22,127 nt of DNA from Opitutia bacterium UBA7441 (GCA_002480015.1 DLQD01000037.1:1-22127); one strand, 5' to 3'; shown: positions 6,825-16,129, counted from the first letter of the stretch. Notes: generated by a model not told the origin, from the sequence alone. A program made the numbers and translations.

Positions 6825-8413
6825 CGGCTCTGGCTATACTACTGCTCGCGGCCGCGATCGCTTTTGGGCTATCCAAGTTTTTTCGATTACCTGCGATTCC
6901 GTTGCTGCTTCTTTCGGGTGCGGGGTTGAACGCCTTGGCCGGCTATCAGGCGGTTGAGATTCCGGCCGAGTTGATCAGTGAAATGATCGAGATCGGGCTG
7001 GCAGTGCTCGTCTTTACGGCGGGTGTTGAGCTCAGTCCGCGACGGATGCGCGGGCGCAGCCGCGCGGTCACGATCCTCGCGGTGTCGCAATTTTTCACGC
7101 TTGGGATGTGTGGTGTGCTGACGGCAGTCTTCCTCGGCTACGGCTGGACGACTGCGCTCTATCTTGGCTGTGCGCTATCGGCGAGCTCCACCCTCGTGGT
7201 GGTGCGGCATTTACAACAACGGCGACAGATGTTTGAGCCTTACGGGCGGCTCGTGCTTGGTGTGTTGTTGCTACAAGATATCTTTATTGTGATCATCATG
7301 GTGGCGCTGCTGAAGTCGCCTGAAGGTTGGCTCGCGATCTGTAACGCTGTGGCTAACGCGATCGCGCTGGGGTTCTTGGCGGTGGCCTTCCACCGCTGGA
7401 TGGTGCCCTTTGTAGTCAAACGGCTGAAGCTTGATGACGAGGAGCTCATGCTGGGTGCGCTGGCCATCCTCTTTGCGTTTTCGTCGATGGCCTACTTGCT
7501 GGAATTACCGTTTCTAGTGGGTGCCTTTGTCGGCGGGTTTGCCATATCGGCTTTCCCGATGAATGGCTTGGTTCGCGGAATGCTTGGCTCTCTGTCCGGC
7601 TTTTTCCTTGCTTTGTTTTTTATCAGCGCGGGCATCTTTTTGACCATGCCGGATTGGGGGATGGTCGGGCACAGTCTGATCTTCATCGCGGTGCTGATCG
7701 TGGTCACGGTTTTATTGGTGGCGATTGTTGCGGAGGTGGTGGGCTATTCGAGTCGTGCGGCGGTGGAGACCGGGCTGCTGCTTTCGCAGACCAGCGAGTT
7801 TTCGCTGCTGCTGGCACTGACGGGCGTGGCTTCGGGGCAGATCACACCCGAGTTGTTTTCTATGATCGCTCTGATTACGGTGAGCACGATGGCGTTGACG
7901 CCCCTGCTTTCTCGCGAGAGTGTGGCATTGCGCTTGGTGAAGTGGCACCCGCGCTACCGTAAGGGTGAGTCGGCCTGTGCGGCGATGAAGGATCATGCTG
8001 TCTTACTCGGCTACGGCCGGGCTGGACCCCGCACGGTGCGCTCACTCAAGGAGCGCGGGGTAGCGATGGTGGTAGTCGACGAGGACGCCGGTGTCATCCG
8101 GCAGCTGATCACGCAGGGCATACCCTGCGTGCAAGGTGACGGCTCTGACCTGCGCACTTTGGATCGGGCCCACTGCAGGGAGGCGAAGGTTGTCTTTTGC
8201 TCGATGCGGCGCACACGCGATGCGCAGGTGGCCTTGGATTATTTAAAAGACGCTCCGGTGCAGGTACTGGTGCGGGTATTCGAGACCTTTGAGGAAGATC
8301 AAGTCCGCCAAGCCGGTGGCCAACCTGTGCAGACCGCCTACGCGGCGGCGTCACAATTCTTGGAATGGACGGAGGTGAATCTGCCGCGCGAAAAGGACGC
8401 TTCGCGGGCGTAG
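6821..8413 (+). CDS. CPA2-family cation/proton antiporter with TrkA-N domain (second of a pair)
   Basis: This 530-residue inner-membrane antiporter overlaps the preceding gene by ATGA and has a strong purine-rich ribosome site (GAGGAGGAGG at 6801-6810), so the two are translationally coupled. About twelve helices span residues 3-370, including SKFFRLPAIPLLLLSGAGLN, VLVFTAGVELSP, SASSTLVVVRHL and a helix with LLLQD, the expected acidic ion-exchange position. The C-terminal domain begins HAVLLGYGRAGPRTV, where GYGRAG at 397-402 is an intact dinucleotide-binding loop, followed by VVVDED and the QGDGSD segment of TrkA-N domains. The partner gene has a degenerate loop, so this copy may be the one that senses nucleotide if the proteins associate. 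Such heteromer formation is inference. The gene converges with prmC across 82 bases. Confidence 0.88.
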   Translation: MTALAILLLAAAIAFGLSKFFRLPAIPLLLLSGAGLNALAGYQAVEIPAELISEMIEIGLAVLVFTAGVELSPRRMRGRSRAVTILAVSQFFTLGMCGVLTAVFLGYGWTTALYLGCALSASSTLVVVRHLQQRRQMFEPYGRLVLGVLLLQDIFIVIIMVALLKSPEGWLAICNAVANAIALGFLAVAFHRWMVPFVVKRLKLDDEELMLGALAILFAFSSMAYLLELPFLVGAFVGGFAISAFPMNGLVRGMLGSLSGFFLALFFISAGIFLTMPDWGMVGHSLIFIAVLIVVTVLLVAIVAEVVGYSSRAAVETGLLLSQTSEFSLLLALTGVASGQITPELFSMIALITVSTMALTPLLSRESVALRLVKWHPRYRKGESACAAMKDHAVLLGYGRAGPRTVRSLKERGVAMVVVDEDAGVIRQLITQGIPCVQGDGSDLRTLDRAHCREAKVVFCSMRRTRDAQVALDYLKDAPVQVLVRVFETFEEDQVRQAGGQPVQTAYAAASQFLEWTEVNLPREKDASRA

Positions 8414-8495
8414 CGATGCGACGACAGTCGCGTCGACCCGGGACGTGGTTGCCCCGTCGATCCTCGACCTTGCTCTCGCAAGTTCGCTACGGGAT
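8414..8495. other. Convergent intergenic gap between antiporter and prmC
   Basis: This short spacer between converging stops holds two weak hairpins: GCGAC-GACA-GTCGC at 8418-8431, and TTCGCT/AGCGAA at 8483-8488 and 8502-8507, the second overlapping the prmC stop. Neither is followed by a convincing T-run, so I do not call an intrinsic terminator. Confidence 0.3.
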
Positions 8496-9335
8496 TTACG
8501 AAGCGAAAAAGAACCGGGGCCGCTCGCTCAGGTCTTCGAGGCTTTCGCCAGTCAGGCCGTTGGCAGCGGCCAGTTCCTTGAGCGCGTCGTACTGAGCGAT
8601 GCCCGTTTCCATGGCGAGGAGCCCGCCCTCGACGAGGTAGGTTTTGGCCTGTTCCAGGAGGATCCGCAGGTCATCCATCCCCTCGTTGCCGGAGACGAGG
8701 GCGCTGTGCGGTTCGTGGCCGACCACTTCGGGCTCGGCGGTCTGCATCTCACCTTCAGTCAGGTAGGGGGGGTTGCTGACGATGAGGTCGAAACGCACGC
8801 CTACGGGCAGTGGGTCGAACCAACTGCCTTCGAGGAAGGATATCCGCCCCCTCAAGCCAAGCGCCTCCGCGTTTTCGGCGGCCAGAGCGAGGGCTTCCGC
8901 GCTTTGATCCACGGCGGTGACTTCAGCGTCCCCGTATTTGAAGGCCAGAGCCAGGGCCAGCGCCCCACTGCCGGTGCCCAGATCGAGGATACGCTTCGGC
9001 GCTTCAGCCAGCCGCCCGATGGTGTGGTCGACCAGCTCCTCCGTCTCATGACGCGGGATGAGAGCGCGGGCGTCGACTTTAAGCGTGAGCCCATAGAACT
9101 CCGTCGTGCCGATGATGTATTGCAGCGGCTCGCGGGCGGCGCGGCGTTTGACCAGAGGGCGCAGGGCGTCGAGCTGGGCCTCCGTGAGTGGACGATCCAA
9201 GTCCAGATAGAGATCGAGGCGCTTCAGCCCGAGCGAGTGCGCGATGAGGATGTCTGTATCGAGCTTCGGGTTCGGCACCCCTTTCTGGGTAAAAAAGGTC
9301 TCGGTGCGCGCTTTGATTTCTCGGACGGTCAGCAT
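8496..9335 (-). CDS. prmC: Peptide chain release factor N5-glutamine methyltransferase
   Basis: PrmC (HemK) uses S-adenosylmethionine to methylate the glutamine of the GGQ motif in release factors RF1 and RF2, which speeds peptide release. The 279-residue protein has an N-terminal helical substrate-binding domain (1-75). A class I methyltransferase fold follows, with ILDLGTGSGALALALA (motif I, about 117-131), the acidic AVDQS segment, and the catalytic NPPY at 188-191. The family signature IPRPETE reads IPRHETE here (proline to histidine near 96). It starts 6 bases after the vapC stop, on the same strand as prfA. It therefore probably belongs to a prfA-vapB-vapC-prmC transcription unit, in which the usual prfA-prmC pair is interrupted by a toxin-antitoxin module. 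Confidence 0.95.
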   Translation of the reverse strand: MLTVREIKARTETFFTQKGVPNPKLDTDILIAHSLGLKRLDLYLDLDRPLTEAQLDALRPLVKRRAAREPLQYIIGTTEFYGLTLKVDARALIPRHETEELVDHTIGRLAEAPKRILDLGTGSGALALALAFKYGDAEVTAVDQSAEALALAAENAEALGLRGRISFLEGSWFDPLPVGVRFDLIVSNPPYLTEGEMQTAEPEVVGHEPHSALVSGNEGMDDLRILLEQAKTYLVEGGLLAMETGIAQYDALKELAAANGLTGESLEDLSERPRFFFAS

Positions 9336-9341
9336 GGTGCG

Positions 9342-9761
9342 CTAGAGAGCGAACTCCCAAGGATTGACCAGTTCGATACCCAGTCCTTCAAAGTCTTTGG
9401 TGTTACGGGTGGCGATCGTGAGTCGGTGATATTTGGCAGTGGCGGCTAAAATCGCATCCAACGGGGGAAGCATTCGGTTTTGTGGAAAGGTCGCTCTTAC
9501 CTCGCAAATTCGAAGAGTGACTGGCAGAATCCGTCCATGGTAGGTCGGAAGGAGGCGATTGGTATACCAATTTTCTAATTTCTCGGCGAACGCGATATCC
9601 TTTGTGCGAACTCTTTCGGCCCCATTCCTAATCTCCATTAAACTAACGACGCTCACCGTGTAGGCCGAGACCGGGTTGGACTTTTGCCATTCAACGACTT
9701 GTGGCGCTGCTGAGCGCCGCCGAACCTCCGAAATTACGTTGGTATCCAGTAAAAATGACAT
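9342..9761 (-). CDS. vapC: PIN-domain toxin of the VapC/FitB type
   Basis: This 139-residue PIN-domain protein is a predicted Mg-dependent endoribonuclease. VapC relatives cleave initiator tRNA, other tRNAs or the rRNA sarcin-ricin loop. Acidic active-site residues are visible: D6 (FLLDTNVISE), E43 (SLMEIRNG), D102 (PPLDAILAATA) and D123 in TRNTKDF. The C-terminal EGLGIELVNPWEF and the WQKSN segment are typical of the FitB-like subgroup. Its ATG overlaps the antitoxin stop (TGATG), so translation is coupled to the antitoxin. The DNA looks visibly poorer in G+C than prfA and prmC on either side, which suggests acquisition. The coding sequence contains a 14-bp perfect palindrome, ATTGGTATACCAAT, at 9558-9571. 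Confidence 0.92.
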   Translation of the reverse strand: MSFLLDTNVISEVRRRSAAPQVVEWQKSNPVSAYTVSVVSLMEIRNGAERVRTKDIAFAEKLENWYTNRLLPTYHGRILPVTLRICEVRATFPQNRMLPPLDAILAATAKYHRLTIATRNTKDFEGLGIELVNPWEFAL

Positions 9762-9997
9762 CAGGGAAATTCAATTGGGCGGTCGAGATCCATTTTGCGG
9801 TCAGGGATAAATTCCATCAGATCCCTTTCGTCGTCCATGCCAATCGCCTCGACTAGAGTTTGCCCCCTCTTATCGGCTTCAGACAATTCCTTCGCCAACA
9901 CCTTAGCGACCCATCCCGAAAGCGAGAGATCCGCATCGACAGCACGATGCCTCGCTTCTTTGCAAAGTGCGTCGTCTATTTTGATAGTTACATTCAT
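9761..9997 (-). CDS. vapB: Ribbon-helix-helix antitoxin of the VapB/FitA type
   Basis: This 78-residue protein is the predicted antitoxin for the adjacent PIN toxin. The N-terminus MNVTIKIDDALCKEARHRA is a ribbon (beta strand VTIKI) followed by a helix. The segment LSLSGWVAKVLAKEL gives the second helix of an RHH DNA-binding dimer. The acidic C-terminal tail (MEFIPDRKMDLDRPIEFP) is what such antitoxins use to occupy the toxin active site. A start five codons earlier (10012) is possible. I prefer 9997 because RHH proteins begin directly with the ribbon strand. The gene starts 31 bases after the prfA stop, and tandem octamers lie in that gap. RHH antitoxins usually repress their own operon. Confidence 0.85.
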   Translation of the reverse strand: MNVTIKIDDALCKEARHRAVDADLSLSGWVAKVLAKELSEADKRGQTLVEAIGMDDERDLMEFIPDRKMDLDRPIEFP

Positions 9998-9998
9998 T

Positions 9999-10022
9999 TT
10001 GCACGATTGCACGAATGCACGG
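9999..10022. repeat. Tandem octamers in front of vapB, possible operator
   Basis: Three adjacent octamers, TTGCACGA, TTGCACGA and ATGCACGG, fill the gap between the prfA stop and the vapB start. Two are identical and the third differs at two positions. Their spacing and location fit repeated half-sites for a ribbon-helix-helix repressor, so autoregulation by VapB is plausible but inferred. Confidence 0.5.
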
Positions 10023-10028
10023 GGTTTG

Positions 10029-11117
10029 TCAAGCCTTCTGCTTCTTCAGTAAATTCTCGATGCGGGCTTCGTAGTCGAAGTTTTGCAGGGCGTTGATGAG
10101 GTCGTCGAGGTCACCGTCGACCACTGTGGGCAGGGAGAGGCTGAGCCCGATGCGGTGGTCGGTCAGGCGGCCCTGTGGATAGTTGTAGGTCCGGATGCGT
10201 TCGGAGCGGTCGCCCGTGCCGATTTGGCCTTTACGCTCGGCGGCGTATTTGGCGTGCTCCTCATCTTCCTTCGCCTTGAGCAGGCGGGAGCGCATGACGG
10301 TGAGCGCCTTGGCCCGGTTTTTGATTTGAGAGCGTTCGTCGGCGCAGTAGACGGTGACACCAGTCGGCTTGTGCACCATCATGACAGCGGAGTCGGTCGT
10401 GTTGACGTGTTGCCCCCCTGCCCCGCTGGCACGCATAGTAGAGATTTCAAGGTCGTTCGGGTTGATCTCGATATCGACTTCTTCGGCTTCGGGGAGTACG
10501 GCGACGGTCGCAGTGGAGGTGTGGATGCGCCCTTGGGTTTCGGTCGCGGGCACGCGCTGCACGCGGTGCACGCCACTCTCAAATTTAAGATACTTGTAGG
10601 CGTCCTCTCCGGACATTTGAAAAATAATCTCCTTAAACCCACCCACGTCGGCCGGGCTGGAGCTCATGACTTCGACCCGCCAACCACGTGTTTCCGCGTA
10701 GCGGCTATACATGCGGAACAGATCGCCGGCGAAGATGTTGGCCTCATCGCCGCCGGCGCCCCCACGGATTTCCATGACGGAGTTCCGGCTGTCGGTGGCA
10801 TCGGGCGGGATCATGAAGCGGAGCACATCGTTGGCTAGCTGATCACGCTTGGCAGCGAGTGGCTCCAGTTCATCGGCGGCCATTTCCCGGAGTTCGGCTT
10901 CCATGGATTCGTCTTCGGCCATGGCCTCGTTTTCTTCGAGCTGCTGAACCGTGCTATGGTAAGCCTCGAATTTTTCGACAAGTGTACTGAGGCGCATCTG
11001 CTCTCGGGAGACTTCGGCGGCGCGGCGCTGGTCGGAATAAAAATCAGGGTCGGCCATCTGCTCGTTGAGTTCGTTGAGCTTTTCGCGGAAAGGTGCTATG
11101 TTGGGTATCTTGTGCAT
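10029..11117 (-). CDS. prfA: Peptide chain release factor 1
   Basis: RF1 recognises UAA and UAG stop codons in the ribosomal A site and triggers hydrolysis of the peptidyl-tRNA. The 362-residue length is normal. Visible motifs are the helical N-terminal domain (1-105), RGGAGGDEANIFAGDLFRMY, the codon-reading tripeptide P-A-T at 190-192 inside RVQRVPATETQGRIHTS (PAT marks RF1, SPF would mark RF2), and the catalytic GGQ at 234-236 in SGAGGQHVNTTDSAV. The GGQ glutamine is the substrate of PrmC, encoded two genes downstream. A possible -10 element CATAAT lies on the minus strand at 11132-11127, with no good -35. The gene diverges from the HAD phosphatase gene across 61 bases. Confidence 0.97.
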   Translation of the reverse strand: MHKIPNIAPFREKLNELNEQMADPDFYSDQRRAAEVSREQMRLSTLVEKFEAYHSTVQQLEENEAMAEDESMEAELREMAADELEPLAAKRDQLANDVLRFMIPPDATDSRNSVMEIRGGAGGDEANIFAGDLFRMYSRYAETRGWRVEVMSSSPADVGGFKEIIFQMSGEDAYKYLKFESGVHRVQRVPATETQGRIHTSTATVAVLPEAEEVDIEINPNDLEISTMRASGAGGQHVNTTDSAVMMVHKPTGVTVYCADERSQIKNRAKALTVMRSRLLKAKEDEEHAKYAAERKGQIGTGDRSERIRTYNYPQGRLTDHRIGLSLSLPTVVDGDLDDLINALQNFDYEARIENLLKKQKA

Positions 11118-11178
11118 CGGTCTTTAATTATGCGTTGCAGTGAATGGCATAGCTCACAACAGTCGAGTTCTACCTGCA

Positions 11179-12201
<1,023 letters not shown>

Positions 12202-12314
12202 AGACCAAACCACGCTTTGATACTAGTTTAAGTGTTGTTATTGATTCGCATAGATTATGGTTATGTTAGCCGCCCTTTTTCTCGGTGCGATCTGATCGCG
12301 CTAGGATCGTAGTT
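12202..12314. other. Convergent intergenic gap between HAD gene and rapA
   Basis: This AT-richer spacer lies between converging stops. A small symmetrical element, GCGATC-T-GATCGC, is at 12287-12299. No hairpin with a T-run is evident, so transcription end is not explained by the sequence I can see. Confidence 0.3.
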
Positions 12315-15161
12315 CTAACCTGGCTCGCCCAAAATCAGGCGCACCGCATCCAAACGCAGGTGGGCCTTAGCGATGTGCCGTGTGACGTCGGCGATGACAT
12401 TTTCGGCGATTTTGATCTCTTCTACGCGCACGTTGGGGTTCACTTTTCGCAATTCCTTCAGTCGAGTGGCCTCGCCATCGAGTCGCTCGTGGGCTTCGGT
12501 CATGGCCGCCTGTAAGCGTTCGGACTTTCGTGCACGCGCGTGCCCCTTGGCGGCGCGCAGCATCTCGGGCACGAGCGCCTGCAGCAGTGCGGGATCTTGT
12601 TTAAGGCGGAAGGCCTCTTCGTCGCCACAGTATTTGTTGATGAAGTCGTGGGCGAACTCGTCACTGCGGTCTTCGCCGTTCAGGTCGACAAGCACGCGTA
12701 TGGGTGTGGGCGGAAGGAAGCGATCCACGTGGAGTCGGGGCGGCGCCACACTTTCGAGCACGTAGATGGCTTCGATCAAAATAGCGGGTGCCTCCACGCT
12801 GGGGTCCTTCCAGACGACGATGGAGCTGTTGCCCTTTTCCGAGCTGAGGGTGAGGTCGATCGCGCCGCGCACCATGGGGTGATCCCACGTGAGGAAGCCG
12901 ATGTCTTCACGCCCGAGCGCCCGGCTGCGATCGCAGGTCACGGTCATGCCCTCCTCTGGCAATCCGGGAAAAGAGTCGGTGAAGAGTTGCCCCGGTTCGA
13001 GGTGGAAGGTGCGCGAGTCGATGTCTTCGACCGTCACGCCGAAGTGGTCGAAGATCCGGTTCATGAACTGGTCGAGGGTGCGGTCGGCATCAAGGCTGCG
13101 TATGTGGCTGACGAGCTCGGCTGAGGCTTCTTCACGAAAGGAGTTCAGTGCGATGAGCCGATCCTGTCCTTGGCTTAGCTTGCTTTCGAGGTCGCTGCGG
13201 AAGGTCTTGCTCGCTTCGATCAGCTGCTCAGCTTCGGCCAGCGTTTTAGCATCCGCGATATGGTAGCGTGGACCTAGCGAGCGGATCCATTCGCCGAACT
13301 TGTCGAGGTATGCATAACCGCCTTTTAGGGAATGCTCCACTCCCGTGAGCCCTTCATGGTGCCAACGCATGAGGAGTTCCGTCCAACTGTGCTGCAGGTA
13401 GGGCATGTGGATCTGGATGGTTTCCGTCTGTCCGATGCGGTCGAGCCGACCGATCCGCTGCTCCAGTAGCTCAGGATTGAGCGGCAGGTCAAAGAGCACT
13501 AGGTGGTGGGCGAACTGAAAGTTGCGCCCCTCGCTCCCGATTTCCGAGCAGAGCAGTATTTTGGCGCCGTCGGCTTCAGCGAACCAGGCGGCGTTGCGGT
13601 CGCGCTGCAGCAGCGTGAGATCTTCGTGAAAGAGCGCAGCCTTGACGTTGATCTCTTCAAGCAGTGCGTCATATATGGCCTGCACTTTCTCGCGGCTGCG
13701 GCAGATGAGGAGCAATTTTTCGTCCTCGCCGAGCTTTTGCAAAAGTTCAGCCAGCCAGAGAATACGTGGCCCATGCCGGAAGTCGTAGGGCTCCGGATTC
13801 TCTGTTGAGGTCAGAGCTTCGAGGTCGAACTCTCGAAGTAAACGGGCATCGAGATCTGCCTTCGACAGTTTGGCGCGCGGCTTCAATTCGCAGGGGAGCC
13901 CCTGACGTTTCGGGAAGCCAGTCAGGGAATCGCGCGAGTTGCGGAAAATGACACGCCCTGTGCCATGGCGATCCACCAGCTCTTCCAGGATGGCGGCCTG
14001 ATCTTTCATCCGGGCTTTGAATACGTCGTCGCTGAACTCTGCGAAGACGCCGCGCAGGTATTTCGTATCTTTTGCGGTCAATTTCTCACGGGCGACAAGC
14101 TTATTAGCCACAGCCGCCACCTCAGAGTAGCCCGACTGTTCTTCGCGGAATTTATCCAGATCCGGATAGCGCTCGGGGTCCAGCAGGCGCAAGCGGGCGA
14201 AATGCCCCTCCGCGCCCAACTGTTCGGGAGTGGCGGTGAGCAGCAGCAGGCCATGACTTTTTTGAGTGAGTCCTTCGACCAGCTGATACTCCGGGCTGGT
14301 CGCTTCGGGGGTCCATTCCAAATGGTGCGCTTCGTCGACCACGAGCATATCCCATTTTGTGGCGAACGCACAGGCCGCCCAGCGGGGGCTTTCCAGTAGA
14401 GTCTTGATGCTGCAGATAACCAACTGCTCCTCGTTGAAGGGGTTGGCTTCCGCATCGATCGCGGTGACGGATGCGCAATGTTCTGCATCGATCAGTGTGA
14501 ACCAGAGGTTGAAGCGCCGCAGAAGCTCGATAAACCACTGATGCACCAGCGATTCTGGGAGAATAATGAGGATACGCTCGGCGCGCCCCGTGAGGTGGAG
14601 TCGATGCAGGATGAGGCAGGCCTCGATCGTCTTACCAAGCCCCACTTCGTCGGCCAGCAGGACGCGTGGCATGTAGCGGTTCGAGACCTCTGAGGCGATG
14701 TAGAGCTGGTGCGGGATCAGATCGATGCGCCCGCCGACGAAGCCCGCCACGTCAGATTGCTTGGCCTGCGCCTGCCGCCCAATAGCTTCGTAGCGGAGAT
14801 TAAAGGCGGATGATTGATCGATCTGCCCGCCGATGAGCCTGTCTTCTGGTTTGCTGAAACTGATCGTGTCGGCCAGATCCATCTCCAGGATCTCGATTCC
14901 GCCGCCAATGTAAGTGATGATTCCCTCCTCCACTGTGACTTCTTCGATCACAACGACATCGCCCTTTTGCGAGTGGATGGTGTCGCCCGCTCTAAACTCT
15001 ACGCGCTTGATCGGCGCATTGGCCGGGGCATAGAGCCTCGCTTCGCAGGAGGCGGGGAAGAGTAGTCGGATTTGATGCCGGGAGACGGATTCTAGGATGC
15101 CGAGTCCGAGCTCTGGCTCTGTTTCGCTGATCCAGCGCTGTCCAATCGTAAAATGTGCCAT
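12315..15161 (-). CDS. rapA: RNA polymerase-associated SNF2-family ATPase RapA
   Basis: RapA is a Swi2/Snf2 ATPase that binds RNA polymerase and promotes its recycling after transcription. The 948-residue length is close to E. coli RapA (968). The N-terminal ~105 residues are beta-rich, with an MAHFTIGQRWISETEPELGLG opening that corresponds to the Tudor-like domains. The helicase core has LLADEVGLGKTIEACLIL (Walker A, 171-178), DEAHHLEW (276-281), LLTATPEQ (motif III), LLICRSREKVQAIYDAL, SEIGSEGRNFQFA and the arginine-finger motif QRIGRLDRIGQ (about 568-578). The remaining 350 residues match the spacer and C-terminal domains in position and size. No clear ribosome site precedes the ATG at 15161. 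It diverges from the PIG-L gene across 131 bases, which must hold both promoters. Confidence 0.93.
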   Translation of the reverse strand: MAHFTIGQRWISETEPELGLGILESVSRHQIRLLFPASCEARLYAPANAPIKRVEFRAGDTIHSQKGDVVVIEEVTVEEGIITYIGGGIEILEMDLADTISFSKPEDRLIGGQIDQSSAFNLRYEAIGRQAQAKQSDVAGFVGGRIDLIPHQLYIASEVSNRYMPRVLLADEVGLGKTIEACLILHRLHLTGRAERILIILPESLVHQWFIELLRRFNLWFTLIDAEHCASVTAIDAEANPFNEEQLVICSIKTLLESPRWAACAFATKWDMLVVDEAHHLEWTPEATSPEYQLVEGLTQKSHGLLLLTATPEQLGAEGHFARLRLLDPERYPDLDKFREEQSGYSEVAAVANKLVAREKLTAKDTKYLRGVFAEFSDDVFKARMKDQAAILEELVDRHGTGRVIFRNSRDSLTGFPKRQGLPCELKPRAKLSKADLDARLLREFDLEALTSTENPEPYDFRHGPRILWLAELLQKLGEDEKLLLICRSREKVQAIYDALLEEINVKAALFHEDLTLLQRDRNAAWFAEADGAKILLCSEIGSEGRNFQFAHHLVLFDLPLNPELLEQRIGRLDRIGQTETIQIHMPYLQHSWTELLMRWHHEGLTGVEHSLKGGYAYLDKFGEWIRSLGPRYHIADAKTLAEAEQLIEASKTFRSDLESKLSQGQDRLIALNSFREEASAELVSHIRSLDADRTLDQFMNRIFDHFGVTVEDIDSRTFHLEPGQLFTDSFPGLPEEGMTVTCDRSRALGREDIGFLTWDHPMVRGAIDLTLSSEKGNSSIVVWKDPSVEAPAILIEAIYVLESVAPPRLHVDRFLPPTPIRVLVDLNGEDRSDEFAHDFINKYCGDEEAFRLKQDPALLQALVPEMLRAAKGHARARKSERLQAAMTEAHERLDGEATRLKELRKVNPNVRVEEIKIAENVIADVTRHIAKAHLRLDAVRLILGEPG

Positions 15162-15292
15162 TAGGTGATGCTTTGCCTCGACTCAACTAAAGTCAAGGTA
15201 GCGCAGCACCCTGTATTACTCAGGATGGTTTTACCGGTGGTGAAGAGCAAACTTTCTTGCGGCACAGGACGCGCCCGCGCTACCGTGCACTG

Positions 15293-16129
15293 ATGTTCGA
15301 CCTTTATATTCCCGACGAAGTCAGCCCCGCCGAAGCGCAGGCCCGCACCTCTCATCTTGGCATCGGAGCCCATCAGGATGACCTCGAGTTTATGGCCTTT
15401 CACGGCATCGCCAGCTGCTACCAGCAAGACGGAGCTTGGTTTAGTGGGATCACCTGCACCGACGGTGCTGGTAGTGCCCGCAGTGGCGCCTTCGCGGATA
15501 AGACAGACAACGAAATGCAAGCGATCCGCGCCGAGGAGCAGCGCCACGCAGCTAGGATTGGCCACTACAGCTACATGGCGCAGCTTGGTTTGCCCAGTGC
15601 TGCGATTAAAGACCCCGTATCACGCGGTGAACTAGTCGATGCGCTGGAGCAGCTTCTACTTATGACGCAGCCCGAAGTGCTCTACACCCACAACCCCGCG
15701 GACAAGCACGCTAGCCATGTTGCCGTCTTCCACGCCGTCATAGAGGCGCTGCGCCGTGTGCCGCCCTACTCCCGCCCGAAGCAAGTCTACGGTTGTGAAG
15801 TCTGGCGGGATCTCGATTGGCTCGAGCCCGAGGACAAGGTGGCGCTCGATGTGAGCGGACATCCTGAACTCGCTGGAAGACTCAACGCCTGCTTTGTGTC
15901 ACAAATAGCGGGGGGCAAGGACTATGGCAAGGCCGTCCTCGGGCGACGCCGCGCGAATGCGACTTTCTATGACTCCCACTCTGTGGATGTGGTCGATCAA
16001 CTCTGGTTCGCAATGGATCTGACTCCACTTATTGAAGATAATGCCCCCGAGGTGGAGGCATTTGTCAAAGCCAAGTTAAATCGCTTTACCAAATCGGTGC
16101 TCAGCGGCTTGACGCCTTCGGCATCGTAG
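15293..16129 (+). CDS. PIG-L/LmbE family metal-dependent deacetylase
   Basis: This 278-residue protein belongs to the PIG-L (LmbE-like) zinc-dependent N-deacetylase family, whose members act on GlcNAc-containing glycolipids or small thiols such as mycothiol and bacillithiol precursors. The metal and catalytic motif usually written AHPDDE appears as GAHQDDLEFMA near residue 24, with a glutamine in place of proline. The second metal-binding motif is visible in THNPADKHASHVAVF. Further conserved blocks are SGITCTDGAGSAR and EEQRHAARIG. The true substrate cannot be deduced. I chose the ATG at 15293, because an upstream start at 15257 adds twelve Arg-rich residues before the fold. Convergence with nothing and a 117-base gap to mnmE leave co-transcription with mnmE possible. 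Confidence 0.85.
   Translation: MFDLYIPDEVSPAEAQARTSHLGIGAHQDDLEFMAFHGIASCYQQDGAWFSGITCTDGAGSARSGAFADKTDNEMQAIRAEEQRHAARIGHYSYMAQLGLPSAAIKDPVSRGELVDALEQLLLMTQPEVLYTHNPADKHASHVAVFHAVIEALRRVPPYSRPKQVYGCEVWRDLDWLEPEDKVALDVSGHPELAGRLNACFVSQIAGGKDYGKAVLGRRRANATFYDSHSVDVVDQLWFAMDLTPLIEDNAPEVEAFVKAKLNRFTKSVLSGLTPSAS

Noticed and set aside
8445..9449. Plus-strand open frame of 334 codons
   Set aside because: It runs antisense through prmC and into vapC and shows no family motif.
10083..10838. Plus-strand open frame of 251 codons
   Set aside because: It is a mirror frame of prfA, whose PAT and GGQ motifs are unambiguous.
12540..13124. Plus-strand open frame of 194 codons
   Set aside because: It is antisense to the C-terminal part of rapA, with no domain or start signal.
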